From NCBI RefSeq assembly GCF_014851395.1, contig NW_024040152.1, positions 15,030,308-15,094,307 on the forward strand: DNA of 64,000 nt. The letters are read 5' to 3'. Positions 34,951 through 49,500 of this stretch are shown here, in pieces (positions within the stretch are counted from its first letter, which is position 1; each line of letters starts with the position of its first letter). The stretch is from Micropterus salmoides (taxonomy: Eukaryota > Chordata > Actinopteri > Centrarchiformes > Centrarchidae). The position numbers and the translations under genes were made by a program. The notes beneath the pieces were generated by a model that worked only from the letters and a program-made list of their open reading frames with translations, had not been told where the DNA came from and made no database searches.

Positions 34951-36320
34951 TGCACTAAGTAGACTTCTTTACCCAGGTGCAGAGTCCCACACCTGTTGTA
35001 GCAGCTCTCTGTAATTAGCTCAACACAATTATCATTGGTGGATGGAGACGAGGGGGTGTTTATGAAGACAATGGGGCAGTTATTCTCTCCCTATCATCTC
35101 GTTCTCTCTCCCTGCTGTCGAGTAATGAAAGATTCTTCCCTTCTTCAAAGAGACGGAGTTTCCTACAAAACAGCTGAGTCAGAGGAGAAAAGAGAGAAGG
35201 AGAACAGTAGGGAGGCAAGCGTGGTAATGCAATGCTGCTGGTGTGAGGCCCAGTGGCCCACAGTGATTGTGTTCATTGTTGTTACACACAGGAGTCATTT
35301 TCAGGAACCAGAAAAGGCCCATGGCTCTCACACTTACAAGTAACAGCTACAACCTGGCACAGCCTCAGTATCTATTTGTGATCTGGTAACACTTTACCTG
35401 AGCCCTGCGTCATCCTAAAGCCCACAGTATAAGGAGGTTTTTCAAGTCATACGTCAGGGGAAAGGGCAGAATACGATGACTGTAGGGCTACTGATGGAGG
35501 TTGTGAGACACGTTTTATCAGGAAATTGGAGGGGAAAGTGTGAGGGTTAGTCCATATAGTCATCATTACCAAATATTGCAGGATCTGGTTTCTTGGTTTC
35601 TTATACCACTGAGGACCTAACTTGTTTGTTTTTTTAATCGTGGTCTCACAAGCCAAGGGGAGCAATTTTACTTTTATGAGTGTGACTCCCAAGAAATCAG
35701 GCTAAATTTCTCTTAGACTGGCAATATTTGAAGACCTGGCTATAGGAGACACAGTCACCAAAGAGTCAGCTCTAGTCTGAAACAAAGCGAGAGTGGAATA
35801 TTGTGCATGATTCTGGGCTAAGTCCTGTGTTAAGGCCAAGAAGGAAACAAGGAAGCAGGGGAATCTCTGTTAACTCATAGACAGACAAAAAGACAGACTG
35901 GGGGTGTAGGAATCTGCATGAGGTTTGAGACAAGTGGTGAGAAGGTCAGAGGTGCCAGGAGGGAAATCAGTCACATGCAGACAGACGACAGACTGTGGCT
36001 GAGGTGGATGATGTGGACAGCGGGGCCTCAGTGAGATGACTAAAAGGCCAAGAGAAAAGCCTTGGTCTTCCTTAAGGCAAGGATCTGTTTTCTCCTGGTT
36101 ACGTCACCCGAACGTGAAATGCACACATAAACCTTTTTTTTTTTTGGGTGCACTTCATGCATGCATGCCCCTACACACAAATGCACACAGGCACATGCAG
36201 GGGTATAAAAGAACCCCTGTGAGGTCAGATCCACCGGGCTGAGGCTGTCCACTGTTAGTAGGACTAGCCAGCTAAGCCTCACAGTCTCACTGGCAGCTAC
36301 CACCACCACCAACCACTGTA

Positions 36321-36352
36321 CCCTGCCTTGCCCTGCCCTGCCCTGCCCTGAC
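36321..36352 (+). repeat. (CCCTG)n short tandem repeat
   Basis: Six or so pentamer units, the first with a TT variant (ccctgccttgccctgccctg...), followed nearby by a short CTG run at 36384-36400. Confidence 0.85.
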
Positions 36353-39300
36353 CCGGCCTTCTCTCTACTGGCGGCTGTCTGTCCTGCTGCTGCTGCTGCT
36401 GGTTCTCTGGGGGAAGCGGTGTGTTTACATGTGTGCATTTGAATTTGGGACAGGGCCGGTGCCACCAATTTGGAACTGGTGGTCTTTTCCTCTTTTCCAA
36501 AATGTCCTCATCTACCTTTTCCCTCTTTTCCTCGTCTTTCCTCCTGTTTTCCTGCCTCTCTCTCTCTCGCTCTCTCTCATTCTCACTCAGTATGTTTCTC
36601 TCGGGCCGGGGGGCCTGTGGGCCTGTGGGTAGGGGCCTTATTCCATCAGCCTGGGGCTTCTGTCAGAGGCTTGTTCCATTTTGCGTCATGGTGTTGACTG
36701 AGCGGACCCCACACTTAACTCCCATAGAGCTATGGGGTTGGGCGGCAGGGCTGCCGGCACAGGCTAACGCAGCCCCGTGTTCAGCGTGGTAATCTGATGG
36801 CCATGTTTATTTTATGCAGCTCTCCTTTGATGGAGCAGAAAAAGTCTTTGGGCTTTTTGTTTCAGCATTTTCACTGCCAGGTCAGAGGTGCTCGCCGTGG
36901 TTACGCTCAGGAAGAATAATATTTGCCCTCATATTCGCTCCAAACAGGCTTTTTTCCATATTAGTGTCAGGGATACTCTCTGGGTTTCTGCCTTCCACTG
37001 ATTCGGCACATTGGAGGTGAAGGGTGGTGGGGGACCGCACCTCGAAAGCATCGCTCCCTGGAGGATAACGGGGGTGTTTTACAGGTTGTCCCCAGGGTCT
37101 GTTCCTATACCCCTGAGTGAACCCCCGTCACACTCAGCTGCGGACCTGAGAGACAGCCCTGCAGCCATATATATATAAGTCCCAGTAGTGAAGGAAAACA
37201 CACACATAAACACATGAAAACACTCTCCCTCCTGCTTGGCTGCCCCGGACTCCACCTCAGCTGTCAGTCGTCCAAACCTCCCAGGGGTGCGTTTTAATGG
37301 AGTTACCAAAAAAACAGTTACCTCTCCTTGTCTGCCTGTGCCTTTCACTGCTTCGCCTCAAAACTCACACACCCACCTATCTGCCTTGTGTCAGCTGTTT
37401 CAGATGGGTCGAAAAGCCAGGGAACCGCACAAAGTCATTATATGAGGTTTTGACCTAAACGTACAAGACAGAGACAGAACTGTCCACATTCACAGGATTG
37501 GATTCTGACCCCAATTTGTTCTGTACAACCACACTATAAAGTACAAATAAAGTCACAATCACAATGTTCTGCACTTACGGTGTCTCTGTTGAGCTTTACA
37601 ATGTTGATCTGACCTGGGAAAGTGTTCTCTGAGTGGCGACTTACAGGACTCGCTTTTCATGCAAGAATGTTTTTACTTTGAAGATTAATTAGTATGTAGC
37701 TTTTGAGAGAAGAAGCCCAGATTGTGGCCAGATTATTGTTTATCTATCTTCAATTGTGCTATTGTAACTGGCCATGGTCCACGCTGTGATCATGATATTA
37801 GAGGAATGAATCATTGTCATAGAAGATAGGACACCCTGGGGAGTTTTATATGGATAATGTTTCATTTCCTTCTAGGCTGTTCATTATTAATGGTCTGAAT
37901 ACAGAAAAGACTGGGTTTAGGCCAGATAGGAACAATAAGCACACATGCACACACCAGCATGCGTAAACAGAAACTAGATCACCATCAACCCTCCTTTACA
38001 CATCTTATCTTTCCATTGGAGATGAATAGAAAACCATGTACAGGAAGGTTTACACTTCCTGCCCTCCTCCATATATCCCATTATCCACCTTTATGTTCTA
38101 ACACATTAGGCATGTTTCTGGCCTCCCGTGTGACTGTGAGGTATGTGCTTACTCACAGATGAAGGAGCCTAAACTCTGATGTAATCCAGGGGAAACAAGG
38201 AAATGAGAGTGGAGGGGACTACCCTGGAGGTAGGTAATCCAATCCCTCCTAGTGCAATATAGCAGCTCAAAACAATTACCGTCTGGTTGCTCCCAAATCA
38301 GCCCCAGAAGCCAGACAAATGGGGTGTAGACTTGACTTGTTAGTAGACATTGATGTCAAGTCAGATTTCGTACGTTACTACAGAAGGGAAGCTAATCTGG
38401 ATCAGGGTTTGACAATGTTGCGTTCGCTGTTCAAACTGAGCTTGAAAGCCTCTGCAGATGGCACAGTGCGGGAGGTGGTAGAAAAGCCGGGTCAGTGAGT
38501 CATAAAGCGGTGCTGTCAGTCAAGCCAGAAATCTGCCTATGTGCTGTGTGTGTGTGTCCTCCTCTTACCACTTACCCAATCAGGGGCTGATTAAAGGGGT
38601 TCGCCTTTCCTGTGACATGCCTCTATCTCTATTCCCTCTTCCTGTCCCGCAGTTGTCCCTCATTCTCACCCAACACCCTTTAGATGGGTGATAGTCTGTT
38701 TTACGTCTTTGCTATCGCTATCTTTGTTCAGTCGCTTTCTTCCATGGAATCACTTTGTATTTTTCTAATCCCACCTCTGTTGTTGGTCATTGGCTCTTTT
38801 CTCCATGACTGTCCCACCTATCTCTCTCCCAACCCATCCTAGTCTTTTCTTTTCTCTTTTCATATGTCACCATCCCATCCTCGTCATCACTCTCAGTTTC
38901 CAAGGATAGCTGCTGTCGCTGTGTTTATTGTCTCTGTGTCAAACCTGGACTTATATCGGTCCAGGCAACCTGCTCCATCCCCTCCTGCCCCACATTTTTG
39001 TCGTCATCGCTTTTATTTCTCCCCAGTTATTGTCCATGTGCCAGTTGTTTCTGGGCTTTTAGTCCGGTCTGCTGCAGGGAATTTCCTTCTTATCGCTTAC
39101 TGGGCCATTCCTTGCATTCCTGGCATGCTTCCTGGCACTAACGGGGGTCCAGCCAGATGCGAGGGCGTCACTAATACAAGGCAGACGCTGAGGCCAACTG
39201 ACACCATTCATGTATCCAGCGGTGACCTTCTGATGAGAATGGACAGTGTGATTGATGAACCAAAAGAGGATGAGGAGCCAGGGAGAAAAGGGAGGGAGAG

Positions 39301-42300
39301 ATATAAAAAGACAGTGGCGACGGGGGTGTAATGGTAATGTGTGTGAACTTGGTGCCAAAAATAGAAATTACTGGATAGCTTTCATTTCTAAGTCCTTGAC
39401 TCACAAATTGTTATTGATAAAAGAAGACATGTAAGGTATTTAAATATCTCCCGACAGAGCGATTTGTGGCTAATTGGGAACAGCAGGGGGTCAAAGTGCA
39501 CTTAAACACTGGGAACAAGAATAGAGAGATTAGAATAACTTTCATGTCATTCCTCTTAGTAACAGACCTCCAAGGATAAAGGTGGTTCTCTAACTGCACA
39601 CTAAATAAAGATATTGTGAGTTCCCATAATGAAGGTCAAGAAAATAAAACTGGAGAGATGTTGGGCTTGTGACAGGTCGTGGAGATGTACAAGTAAATGA
39701 TGGCCCTGACTTGTCAGCTGGAGATAATGATAATGGTGGTTACAAAGAATGCACGAAAACACATTACTTCCATTTCTTTCTCTCACTATTCTAGAGATAA
39801 GATAGTCTGTCCAAGAAGTATGAGGGATAGATAGTTCACAGTTTATATAAACATTTACAGTAAATGTTTTCTTTCCCCATGAGAATGCAAAAAAACGGAA
39901 CTGCGATACGACAAGAACTGCAGAAATCTCAATCAAAAATAAGGAAGACAGTGTATCTTCTGTACCGTGTTTTCACCGCTTTAAGTCAAAGTCACTTCAA
40001 ACCAAAGTTGACATTTCAGTGAACTTGAGGTCCGCTTCCCCTCCCTGTGCGGTCAAAGCACAGCCTACTCAATGTGGAGAGAAGCCTTCTTCATTTCCAA
40101 ACATTTTCAAATGCACTCAGCCTCCAAACTGTTGTACTCGGCTCCCTGATCCCCGTCTGTACGTTATTTCAAAACATAAACAGAGACAACATGCGGATAT
40201 GAAATTTCCTTTCCTGTGTTTGCACTTAGTTATGATGAAATTTACACACTCTGCATGGCTGACGCACAGGAAGTGGTCGGCGGAAGGACGGTAGAATCAA
40301 TACAGCTGCCCATGTGCTCTGTTATAAGTTGTGTTATCTGCTATCATTGTTATGGGAGGTTGATTTATGATTGTCAGCGCGTAATGAGCGTTAATTTAAT
40401 GAACGGACAGTGATGGAGGGGCCTGATGTGCGTCAGCATTGACAGAAACAGTCAGGCCATGTCAGGTTAAAGGGGGTAGTGGGTTATAAATTGTTTTAAA
40501 TGCTAGAGTAAACTGTCTAACAGACGTAAGCATATGTGTGTTTCTGCGAGTTGGTGTGTATGTGTGTGTCCATCTGTCTGCAAAAGGGCATCCTCCCACC
40601 CCCCATGTGACTGAGGTCACGTCATGTTAACAAAGTAGTAGGGCAAACTGCGCCGTCACACAAGTCCTCTTCCTTTTGTCCTTCGCTCCCCTCACTCTTT
40701 CCCGGTTTCTCCAGGCCCCCTCTACCCCCTTACACACACACACAGCCCTCCCCGTTTCGCCAGAGAGTTTGTCAGCAGCTCTCAGCTTCCGTAGAATAAC
40801 ACGACAACAGGCTCAGTGTGTGGCTGACGCAGACGCATGGCGCGCCGGCAAGTAGTGGTCAGCTCTGATACAGTATGCATCCCTCACAGACAGACACACA
40901 CATACACACAGACATAGTAACTCACCACAGAAACGGTGCAAGGCTGACAAAGGGACAGAGAATGCACAAGTAATGTCTCCTGGATAACTATTCTGGACGC
41001 TGAGGAATGCACCAAAAATAGCACACTCACCTTCACTTTCACTCTTTTTCTTTCACTTTTCTGAAAACTTCTCTGCAGGGTCACCAGTGCAGAGATACTG
41101 CAGTAGAATTCACCTTTTACATGCACATGTTTGATTACATTTGCTTTCATTGTTTAAAACTTGTGCTATTTATGTTTCTTTGACCAGCAGGAGAGAGAGT
41201 GTGTGAAGCGAGTGCGTGCGTGAAAGAGAAAGAACGAGGGAGCTGAGGGGAAGCACTTTGAAAGGAGGAAGAGATGGGGAGAGAGAGGGATGCAGACAGG
41301 ACACGCAATGACAGGAGAGGAAAGAATGTTTAGGGCGACTGAGAATGGCGGTGAGAGGAGCGCGGGGGGGGGCCCGGTGGAGAAAACGGGAGCTCTGAGA
41401 CAGGCTTGGGCTCTCCAGTGTATTAACACTAGTCTGAGATTGAGGGAGCAAGCAGGGTAGATGGAAAGAGTGTTTGCACAGTAAAAAGTTCCTTTTGCGT
41501 GGGCTGCTTGCTTCCCGCTGCACCCCCACCCCCTTCCTCTTCTCCTTCTCACACTCTGTCTGTGACCTATTGCTTCAACTAGTTCATTCAGAGATTTCCT
41601 CACTGGCAGACGCAAAACGGGCTTGGACGCAGTGAGAGTGAGAGGGGAACGTGAGCAGGTGAGCAACGCAGAGTCAGAGAGGGAGAAGGTTTCGGCTGAC
41701 TGTTGCTGTTACACATGCACGAGCGCACACACGCGCGCATACAAACTCATACACTGTGTTTTGTCACATACCATAGCATTTGGTTTCCAAACCAAATTTT
41801 GTCTCGTAAATGTTTAATGGAGAGCTGATTTTGAGCATTTTGCTCCCCCAGTTTCTGCCGACATGAGATGTTTTCCTCATGCTCTCCCTTTCATCCCTGC
41901 ATCCTGTCCTTTGCACGGCTCTGTGAGCTGAACCAACGGAGGAAACCTGCAATAATGATGCTGGTTAATGTCCCCATTTAATGGTCTAATAAAAACGCAA
42001 AGCAACAGATGCACAACAGCCATATATGCCGCCAGTGGCCAGCTCACATGAAAAAGGAAGAGAGCAATTGACACGCATAATTAGTAAATCACGTCCACAG
42101 GGAGTTTTTTCAACTAAAGACTCGTGAGTCGATGGGGGGATGGAGGGGGGTGTTGAGAGTTCATAAATCCATTTGGAAGAGGACAACAGTGCTTTAACCT
42201 CTGATCACTGACAGTGAGAAAGAGAGAGTCAGAGACGTCACTTTATTGCCCAATGACTGCAGCCCCCTCCTGTGTGTCACTATTTCTTCCTCCTATCCCC

Positions 42301-45160
42301 CCTGAACTATTAACACACTCACTTGCTCTCTGACGCAGGTTGAAGTAAGGGGGCAAGCAGAGGGGAGAAGGGGGATGGGGCCATGATTGCGTTGGGTAGC
42401 GAGTAAGGGTAAGGTTACCATGACAATTCCCCAGATAGGATCCCAGCGGAATCGCGCACTTGGCAGCGAGCTGGAGAGAATGAATGGGGGACAGAATGAC
42501 GGAGCAGAGAGGAAGAAGAGCGGAGGTGGTCACGGGGAAACTTGAAAGTGTATTAACAGTAATAGGTCGGACCTTTGGTTTTCCCTTTGAGCGTAATCTT
42601 CACGTTTGTTTACTCAAGCCCCGCTGGAATCCACTAGAGGAAATGAGGGTGCAACATAAAAATGGTGAATGTATTACTACTCCTTCTCCCATAATTCCTT
42701 TTACCATCAGAGCAGCGTTGCGTCACAGCCAACGCTTGCACTGTTTAGATGACGCTCTGAGGTAAGCAGAACATGAAGGCTTAACCCTAAAATCCACAAG
42801 ACTCCTTTATCATCCAACTGGACATGGAAATTAACCCACGGCAGCAAACATTTATGGGAAAATCCACATTATCAGAACGTGCTGATTTGGTATTTGTTCA
42901 CATAATCAGATTACAAGTCTAATGACACTAAAGTAAACAATGAACAAAAACCCCCAACATAAAAAAACAATCTATTCTTGCTCAAGCTCTTCCTTATCAG
43001 ATAAATAAACTATGGAGTATATTACACTAACACTCACTCTGATGATAGTCTGTTTTACATGTTTGGTTGAGACAACTTTGTTCAAATCAAAGTTTTTAAA
43101 GTGGCGAATGAATCGTGCAGCTGTGGGGATTAACAGCCCAGCAAAAGGTGAGCAAAGAGTGTGAGGCATTCAAATCGAAGCCTGCGTAATAATGTGTGAA
43201 TACATGCCGTGGCGCACAGGAAACCTACTGTAAAGCATGACCGAATTGAGTGAATCTTGTGTGAGTAAAGTTTGTCTGGCAGCGAGGCCTGGCAGGCCCT
43301 GTCACAGGTTCCCCTTCCTCTCTGATGTCTTTGAGGTCGTAGTCTGAGTGTCTCACTCTGTTTCTCCTCCTATGGTGGTTTACACAGATTGGTGATGTAA
43401 TGGGTAGCATATGAAGGCCACACACAAACACATAGACGCACACACAAACACTGATGCTCATGCACGATATACAGACACCGCACTTATACCACCACATGCC
43501 CATAATTACACACATATACTGTACGCACACCCATTTACACAAACCCTGGATTCCCCCTTTTCCAACAGGCATGCACCAATGTGTGCTCGCTTTCTCACAC
43601 AAAAAACAAATGTCTAAACAAAGATACATAACTGTTCTTCTTTTGCGCACTGATGCATGTGCGCACACACTGCCACAAACACACACACACACACACACTT
43701 AAAGGGCACCCACCCAGTGTAGTGTGTGTGATCTGCGCTGGCGGATGGCCTAACAGAAGACTGTGCTTCAGAACCACCCAGGAGACCCCCATCATGAGAG
43801 GCAGCCCAGAGAGGGAATGAGGGAGAGTGACTAACTTCACTTTTTCTTTTCTTCTCTCCCCAGCTGTGTCTTCAAACGGCCCTTTGATGTGGGAAATTAA
43901 AAAGAGCCAGTGTGTCAATATCTCCCTACGTCCAACCACACTCATCTATTCCCTCTCCGTCTTCTCCTGCTCTCCTCCTTTCCCTGCTTTTCTTCTCTAC
44001 TGTTGACCCGAGAAAACAGTGTGTGACCCTTTTTCACCACAACAACTGCGCCACCCACTCACTGCCACCAGGCCCTCATCATTTGGAGGGTGTTTGTTTG
44101 TCTGTGTAGGCCCACCACCGGACTGGCAACTCTGTGTGTATATGTGTATGAGTGTGCGAATGTGCGCATGCAAGGCCCACCACTAATTATTTTCTAACCA
44201 CACCATGAGTGTATGTCTGTGAATGAGGGTCTCCTAATCTCACACCCAGACTCTAAAGCGCTTTCTTCCTTTTCCCTGGTCTCCCCCTTCTCATGCTTGC
44301 TTGCTCTCTTTCTGTGCGTGTCTGTGTGCGTGTGTGTGTGTGTGTGTCTGTAGTCAGGTCTCCATCCAAATGTAGCAACAAAAAAAAAATTACAATGCTA
44401 ATTTATGTGCGTTTCCTATACAAATATCCAGAGTTGGTTCATCCAGATTTACAGGCCCTGATCGCCCAATCCGGTGCCATTATACCATCGCAGAAGAAGA
44501 TGGGGCCAGTCAAACTTCAAATGGTGGGGGGGCTTACAGTCACTGCTGCCCGCAGATCTGATGTTTTCGTCTGCTGCCTTCTTTCTTCTCATCAGCAGAC
44601 TGGAAGCTTCAAGTCACCTGCTTTGTGTGCATTATGATTAATTGGCTACGTCTGGCACTGTGTTGCATTTTCTTTAATCGTCACACCAACTTTTGAATGC
44701 CAGTCAAACCTTAAAAACGTTGCTATGATATTTTGAGGGTTTCCACTCAGGTGTTATAATTAAAACGTGCGCAAAAATAGGTGGATGTAAACGCACTTAT
44801 TGACTTTCTTGTTAATATACAGTGTGTGTACAGTATGATGCATCAACTGTCCCTCTGTGATGACTGGAAACAAATTTTTGGCCTTTTCAATATAGTAGGC
44901 CACGCTTTACTGCACCTGACTGAGTGTTTCCAGGCTGCCTTGCTCTGCTCTCGTGTGTGTGTGAGTGTGACAGGGAGAGAAACATACAGAGTGTGAGAAA
45001 TCATGTTGATGTGTGTACACTAGACGGTTATGTTTCCTCGTGTATCAGAGTGTGTGTTTCTAAACTAGAAAATGTCTTTTTGGTGTGTTTTCATTTATTA
45101 GAGCAGCATGTTTTCCTATGACACAGCGCATGTTGTGTGTGCATCCACATGCATGTTTTG

Positions 45161-45200
<40 letters not shown>

Positions 45201-46063
45201 TGCTGTATTGACCCCCATCAATCACCCCCTACCCTTCAGGTGTGTGTCTGTGTGAATGTCCTGTGGTGTGTTTGTGTGTGTGTATGTGTGTCCGCTTACT
45301 GTTTCTATGCAACACTTTCAGAGGCCCCTTGGTCTGGACAACACCTCTCTCCTGCTCCTATCCGTCTCTCACTCCTCACTCTTTCCTTCACCCTGGAGAG
45401 GGAGAGAAGGAGTGAAAAAAAGAGAGGAGGTGGGTGGGGGGGCAGTGGAAATAACAGGCTGCTGTCTCAGGAGGGGCTCTGAAAAAAAAGAGCAAGGGGT
45501 GAGAAAAGGAGGGAGTGAAATACGGGAGAGAAAAGGTGTTTGCTGTGCGCATTAGCTGTAATACAGGGAATGTGGCATGTGTAGTCTAACAGGACCCTGA
45601 CATAAATTAAAAAACACACTTTCCCTGACATTTCACCCTTGAATAGGGCACATAACACCAGCCAGCACAAGAAAAAGAAAGGGCAGGTAAAACTAGAGGC
45701 TCTGAAAGATACATGGTTACATGAGATATGCTGATACACATGAAAACAATGGGCTTTTTAAAACGTCTGCAGTGATAGACAGAGAGAGAGAGAGAGAGAC
45801 AGGGGAAGAGATTTGGAGATGGAAAGATAAAAAGTAGGTAGATGGGACTGATTGGCGCAGGTAGCTGGATGCGACGGAGGAAGTGCTGGAGATAGCGACA
45901 GGACGGGACGGGAGAAAGTGATAGAGGAAAGAAAAAAAAACAACGGAACATTTTTTTTTAAGTTTCGCAAAGGGAGACAGAGCAGGCAGCAGGGAGGGGA
46001 GGAGGAAAGAGAGAGGAGGGAGAGAGAGAGCGCGCGCGCGAGAGAGAGAGAGCGTGTGTCTCT

Positions 46064-46112
<49 letters not shown>

Positions 46113-46123
46113 TATGAATGAAG

Positions 46124-46190
46124 TGAGTCACTGCCGATGTGTCATAGGCCCGACGTCTTTATAAAGGAAGTTTTAAACAAGCCTAAACAC
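46124..46190 (+). promoter_or_regulatory. il11: il11 core promoter: AP-1 site and TATA box
   Basis: A consensus AP-1 site TGAGTCA (46124-46130) lies 30 bases upstream of TATAAA (46160-46165), directly 3' of a long GT tract. Transcription would begin near 46190, leaving a 5'UTR of about 400 bases before the ATG at 46591. AP-1 control of IL11 is known in mammals. The arrangement here is read from the sequence. Confidence 0.6.
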
Positions 46191-46590
46191 TTCACTGCGC
46201 GCAAAAATTGGACTTAGCCTACCACACTCGCATCCCTCTCTGCATTTCTGTTGCCTCTCTCTCTCTCTCCAAACTGTCCAAGTGTCTCTCTGCCTTCAGC
46301 ACTCCATAAAGACTACAAGGGGCTCATCTCAAACTTTTACCACAGACAGAAAAAGTTTGGCGATATTGACTTTTACCTTCCTTTCTCTCTGAGTGCCTCA
46401 GTCATCACTCTGCTCTCTCATTCATTCTCTCTCGACCTGACAACTTTCCTCCTCACTCTGACTTGAAGAGTGCGAAGAAGGAACCGGAGCACGTGACAAT
46501 TTCCGGAGTTCAATTTATTTATTAATTTTCAATTTATTTATTTATCCACGTTTGTTTGCTGGTTTAACTACCCCTTGGATCCGAAACATT

Positions 46591-49500
46591 ATGAAATGTA
46601 AGTCTTGTATGTATTTTATGTTCATTATTTCGTTCAGTTATTAATGATCATTTATGTTACAGCTTTGTTATAGGCCTATATTATTACTAAACGGGCGATT
46701 TTTAAATTGTGGGTCTATAGGCTAACGTTTAGGCTTTCTGACTGTTGACAGATATTTTATCGTTCCAATACAGATTAAAATAAATCATTTATTTAGATGA
46801 TTTCCAAACAATTGCCTTGACATTCAGTATGGACAATTTTATTCTCTGTTGATCCCTAAACTGTAAAAGTTACACTAGGACAGGAAGCTCAGATGCTCCT
46901 GCAGTGTTATTTTGGCAGTGATTCTTGTGGTTCACCTGTAATTATCAAGCATTCATCATTTCAACACCACTGTGGTCCCCTTTTAATACTTAGTCTACCT
47001 TGTATTTGAACTTGAAAGGAAAAGAATGAATGAGCTTACTGTTAGAGAGTTGACTTGGCTGGGTCCATATAATTCATACCACCAACTCAAGTACCTATCC
47101 AGTTGCAGGTGTGACAATCAGCAGCATTCATTGCGTTGCTTATGGTGAAGGAGTGATGGTGATATTCTTTGTCAAAGCTCAGCATTTAATGATTTAATGA
47201 TTTGCATTCAGCCTGTGAAAACATGACTCTGACACTGAAGCTCTTAAGGATTCCTCTGCCAAGTCTGGAGCTATTGTTTATATTATGGTGCAATATCTTT
47301 CCCTGGAGCTGACAGCCTCGGCCTGAGGTCATTATCATTATGGCGAGATGACAGCGCCTCTCCACTAATTGCTTCTGTTTTGTTCTACCCTTACAGTGCT
47401 GCTCGACTCCTCCTCATCCCTCCTCTTCTCACTGCTATTGGCTCAGCTGCCTGTGTTCACGTCTGCCTCTCCGGTACCACAGCGGCGGCCCACAGACATG
47501 GATAAACTGTCCAATCAGACCAAAAATCTAATGAAGCTCACCCAAGAGCTGCTGGTAAGTGAACATGACGTCATGATGATTACCATTCTCAGCTATTGAT
47601 TGGAGGAGAGGCTAATGAGGCCCTAACTATCCTATGCTAATTGAATTGTTAGTGTGATTGTGGAAGAGGATGCCGGTCACAGCCTGTCCTCATTGAACTT
47701 TCCCTTAATTGGATTTTAGTGTTAAGGTTACCTTCCTCCTCCTCTAAGCACAACAAAGTCTGCACTCTGCTCCGTTGTCCTGGCTGAACTACACTGGGTT
47801 TGCACAGGAGTTGAGATTGACTTAAGCTGCTTTCATTGATGACAGACTGGCTGGAGTCCATCTGCATGCTTAGATCAGGGCAGCAAAAGCCTCAGGGGAG
47901 ATTTGACTGAGTGATCTCACTTTTAATCCACGCTAGACTCAGAAGGGAGGGGAGGTCTGACTCAGCAACCTCCTGGTCTGCCTGGTCACCTGACTAGTGG
48001 TGGCACCAGGAAGATTGGTGGCTGGGCCAGTGCTTTTATCCAGTTCAGTGAGTGTGCAATGAAATGAATCAATGTGTTATGGAATTAAGGAGAATGAACA
48101 CACATTTACAGCGTTGGTATAGCAAAATACTTGAGGTGGTGAAGGGAAAAGAGAAGCAAAACAAAAAGTTCTAGGAATCAGTTTAATATCTCCCATCAAG
48201 ACAAATTTAGAACTACATATCAACACCATGTCTGCATCCAGCTAACGCACAACTGCCAAGCATACCATCTGTGAAATGACAGCAAAGTATATCACATGCC
48301 TGTTTACATAGAAACATGTTTATGTTCTGCGGCTTGACTGTGGAAGTGAGGATGGAGTTGGAGGAGTTTTTTCTCCAATGAAATGTGAATCACTTGCACC
48401 GTACTGACAACTCTGGCCCGAAATCTCATTTTGTTGACAGTCAAGTTGGTAGGAAAATCAGATTTGAGAACTTGAGAACCAGCTGGTGATTGTGTATCAA
48501 CAGTGTGTTTTAACAGGTGAAAAGAAAGCGGGGTCATATCTCTGCATCTTTGGTTACACCTGACTGATCTAGATTCTATTTTTGCATTATGCAAATCTTT
48601 AAACTCTTTTGTTCAGGGGATAAAATCAAAAATAGCCACATACTCTCTCTAGTCTTAGCCAGAAGATAGTGTTCATAATGTGTGTATGTGTGTGTGTGTG
48701 CGCGCGGGTTTGTTTATTTAAAACAATGTTACAGGCTATTGTGTAGCAGCAGTCTAACCTGGCACCCAGATGTGAACAAACAGGCATTATCAAAGGGTGT
48801 TGGGGACAGTATTACACAGTGTTCAGTAACAAGGAAGATTTATTTTTAATTTTCTTTCCTTATTGTGTGGAATTCCACTAAAGCGAGGACAACGTTAGGA
48901 AAGATAAATAGAATGGGAATCCATGGAAAGTCCCTGCAAAAAAGCAATAAAACTGTTGCTTTAAAGAGAGAGACGTGTGTGTGCACACACATAGGTCTAT
49001 ATAAGTTTTCCAACGCAACTCGTATGTGTGAGTGTTTGCATGCATATAGTATGGGTGCAAATATGTTTATGTGTGCATGCATTTGTGTGTATGCATGTTT
49101 GTGGCTGTGTGTGTGTCTGCATTGAGGGTTCTGTAAATAGTCATGGTTGTGTAGGTGCTGTGTTTAGTGTTTTGCTTTTGGTCGCCACAGCAAAGTGACT
49201 TGATAAAAATCAAAAAGATTTATCACATTCCAGTATTTGCATTCAGGAAGAAAAGGCTGGATGCTAAGTTCTGTCGGGTGAGGTCATGATCTACGATGGA
49301 GAGAGCAAGAAAAGGAGGATAAGAGGGAGAATTAAAGACTGAGAAAGATGGAGCAAAAACCACAAGAGATGAAGAGATCAGAGAGCCAACTAGATGACAA
49401 GCTAGTGGTGTATGTGTGTGCATGCATGCACATGTGCACGTGATGTTGTATGTGCTTGTGCACCTGGTATGAGACAGAGAGGAAATGGGAGAGAGAGGAG

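Larger units (their letters stand above)
33579..46120. other. 12.5-kb gene-free interval between rasip1 and il11
   Basis: No open frame here shows a recognisable domain or splice-supported continuation. Most long frames cross CA/GT, GA or CT microsatellites (34869-34949, 43680-43699, 45165-45199, 45780-45801, 46018-46109) or low-complexity DNA. A CCCTG tandem lies at 36321-36352. Stretches of mixed, non-repetitive sequence around 40000-40450, 40590-40870, 42360-42780 and 44390-44700 look like possible regulatory islands, but that is impression only. Confidence 0.6.

Noticed and set aside
38864..39331. 155-codon open frame on the plus strand
   Set aside because: No recognisable domain, no splice-supported neighbours and biased composition. 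Chance open frames of this size are expected in GC-balanced intergenic DNA.
41166..41666. Two overlapping minus-strand open frames of 119 and 166 codons
   Set aside because: Ser/Pro/Leu-rich products of a GA-rich plus strand, without homology or conserved signals.
42243..42533. Open frame of 96 codons and other short frames in the rasip1-il11 gap
   Set aside because: No domain or splice continuation, and the frames end randomly. They are treated as non-coding.
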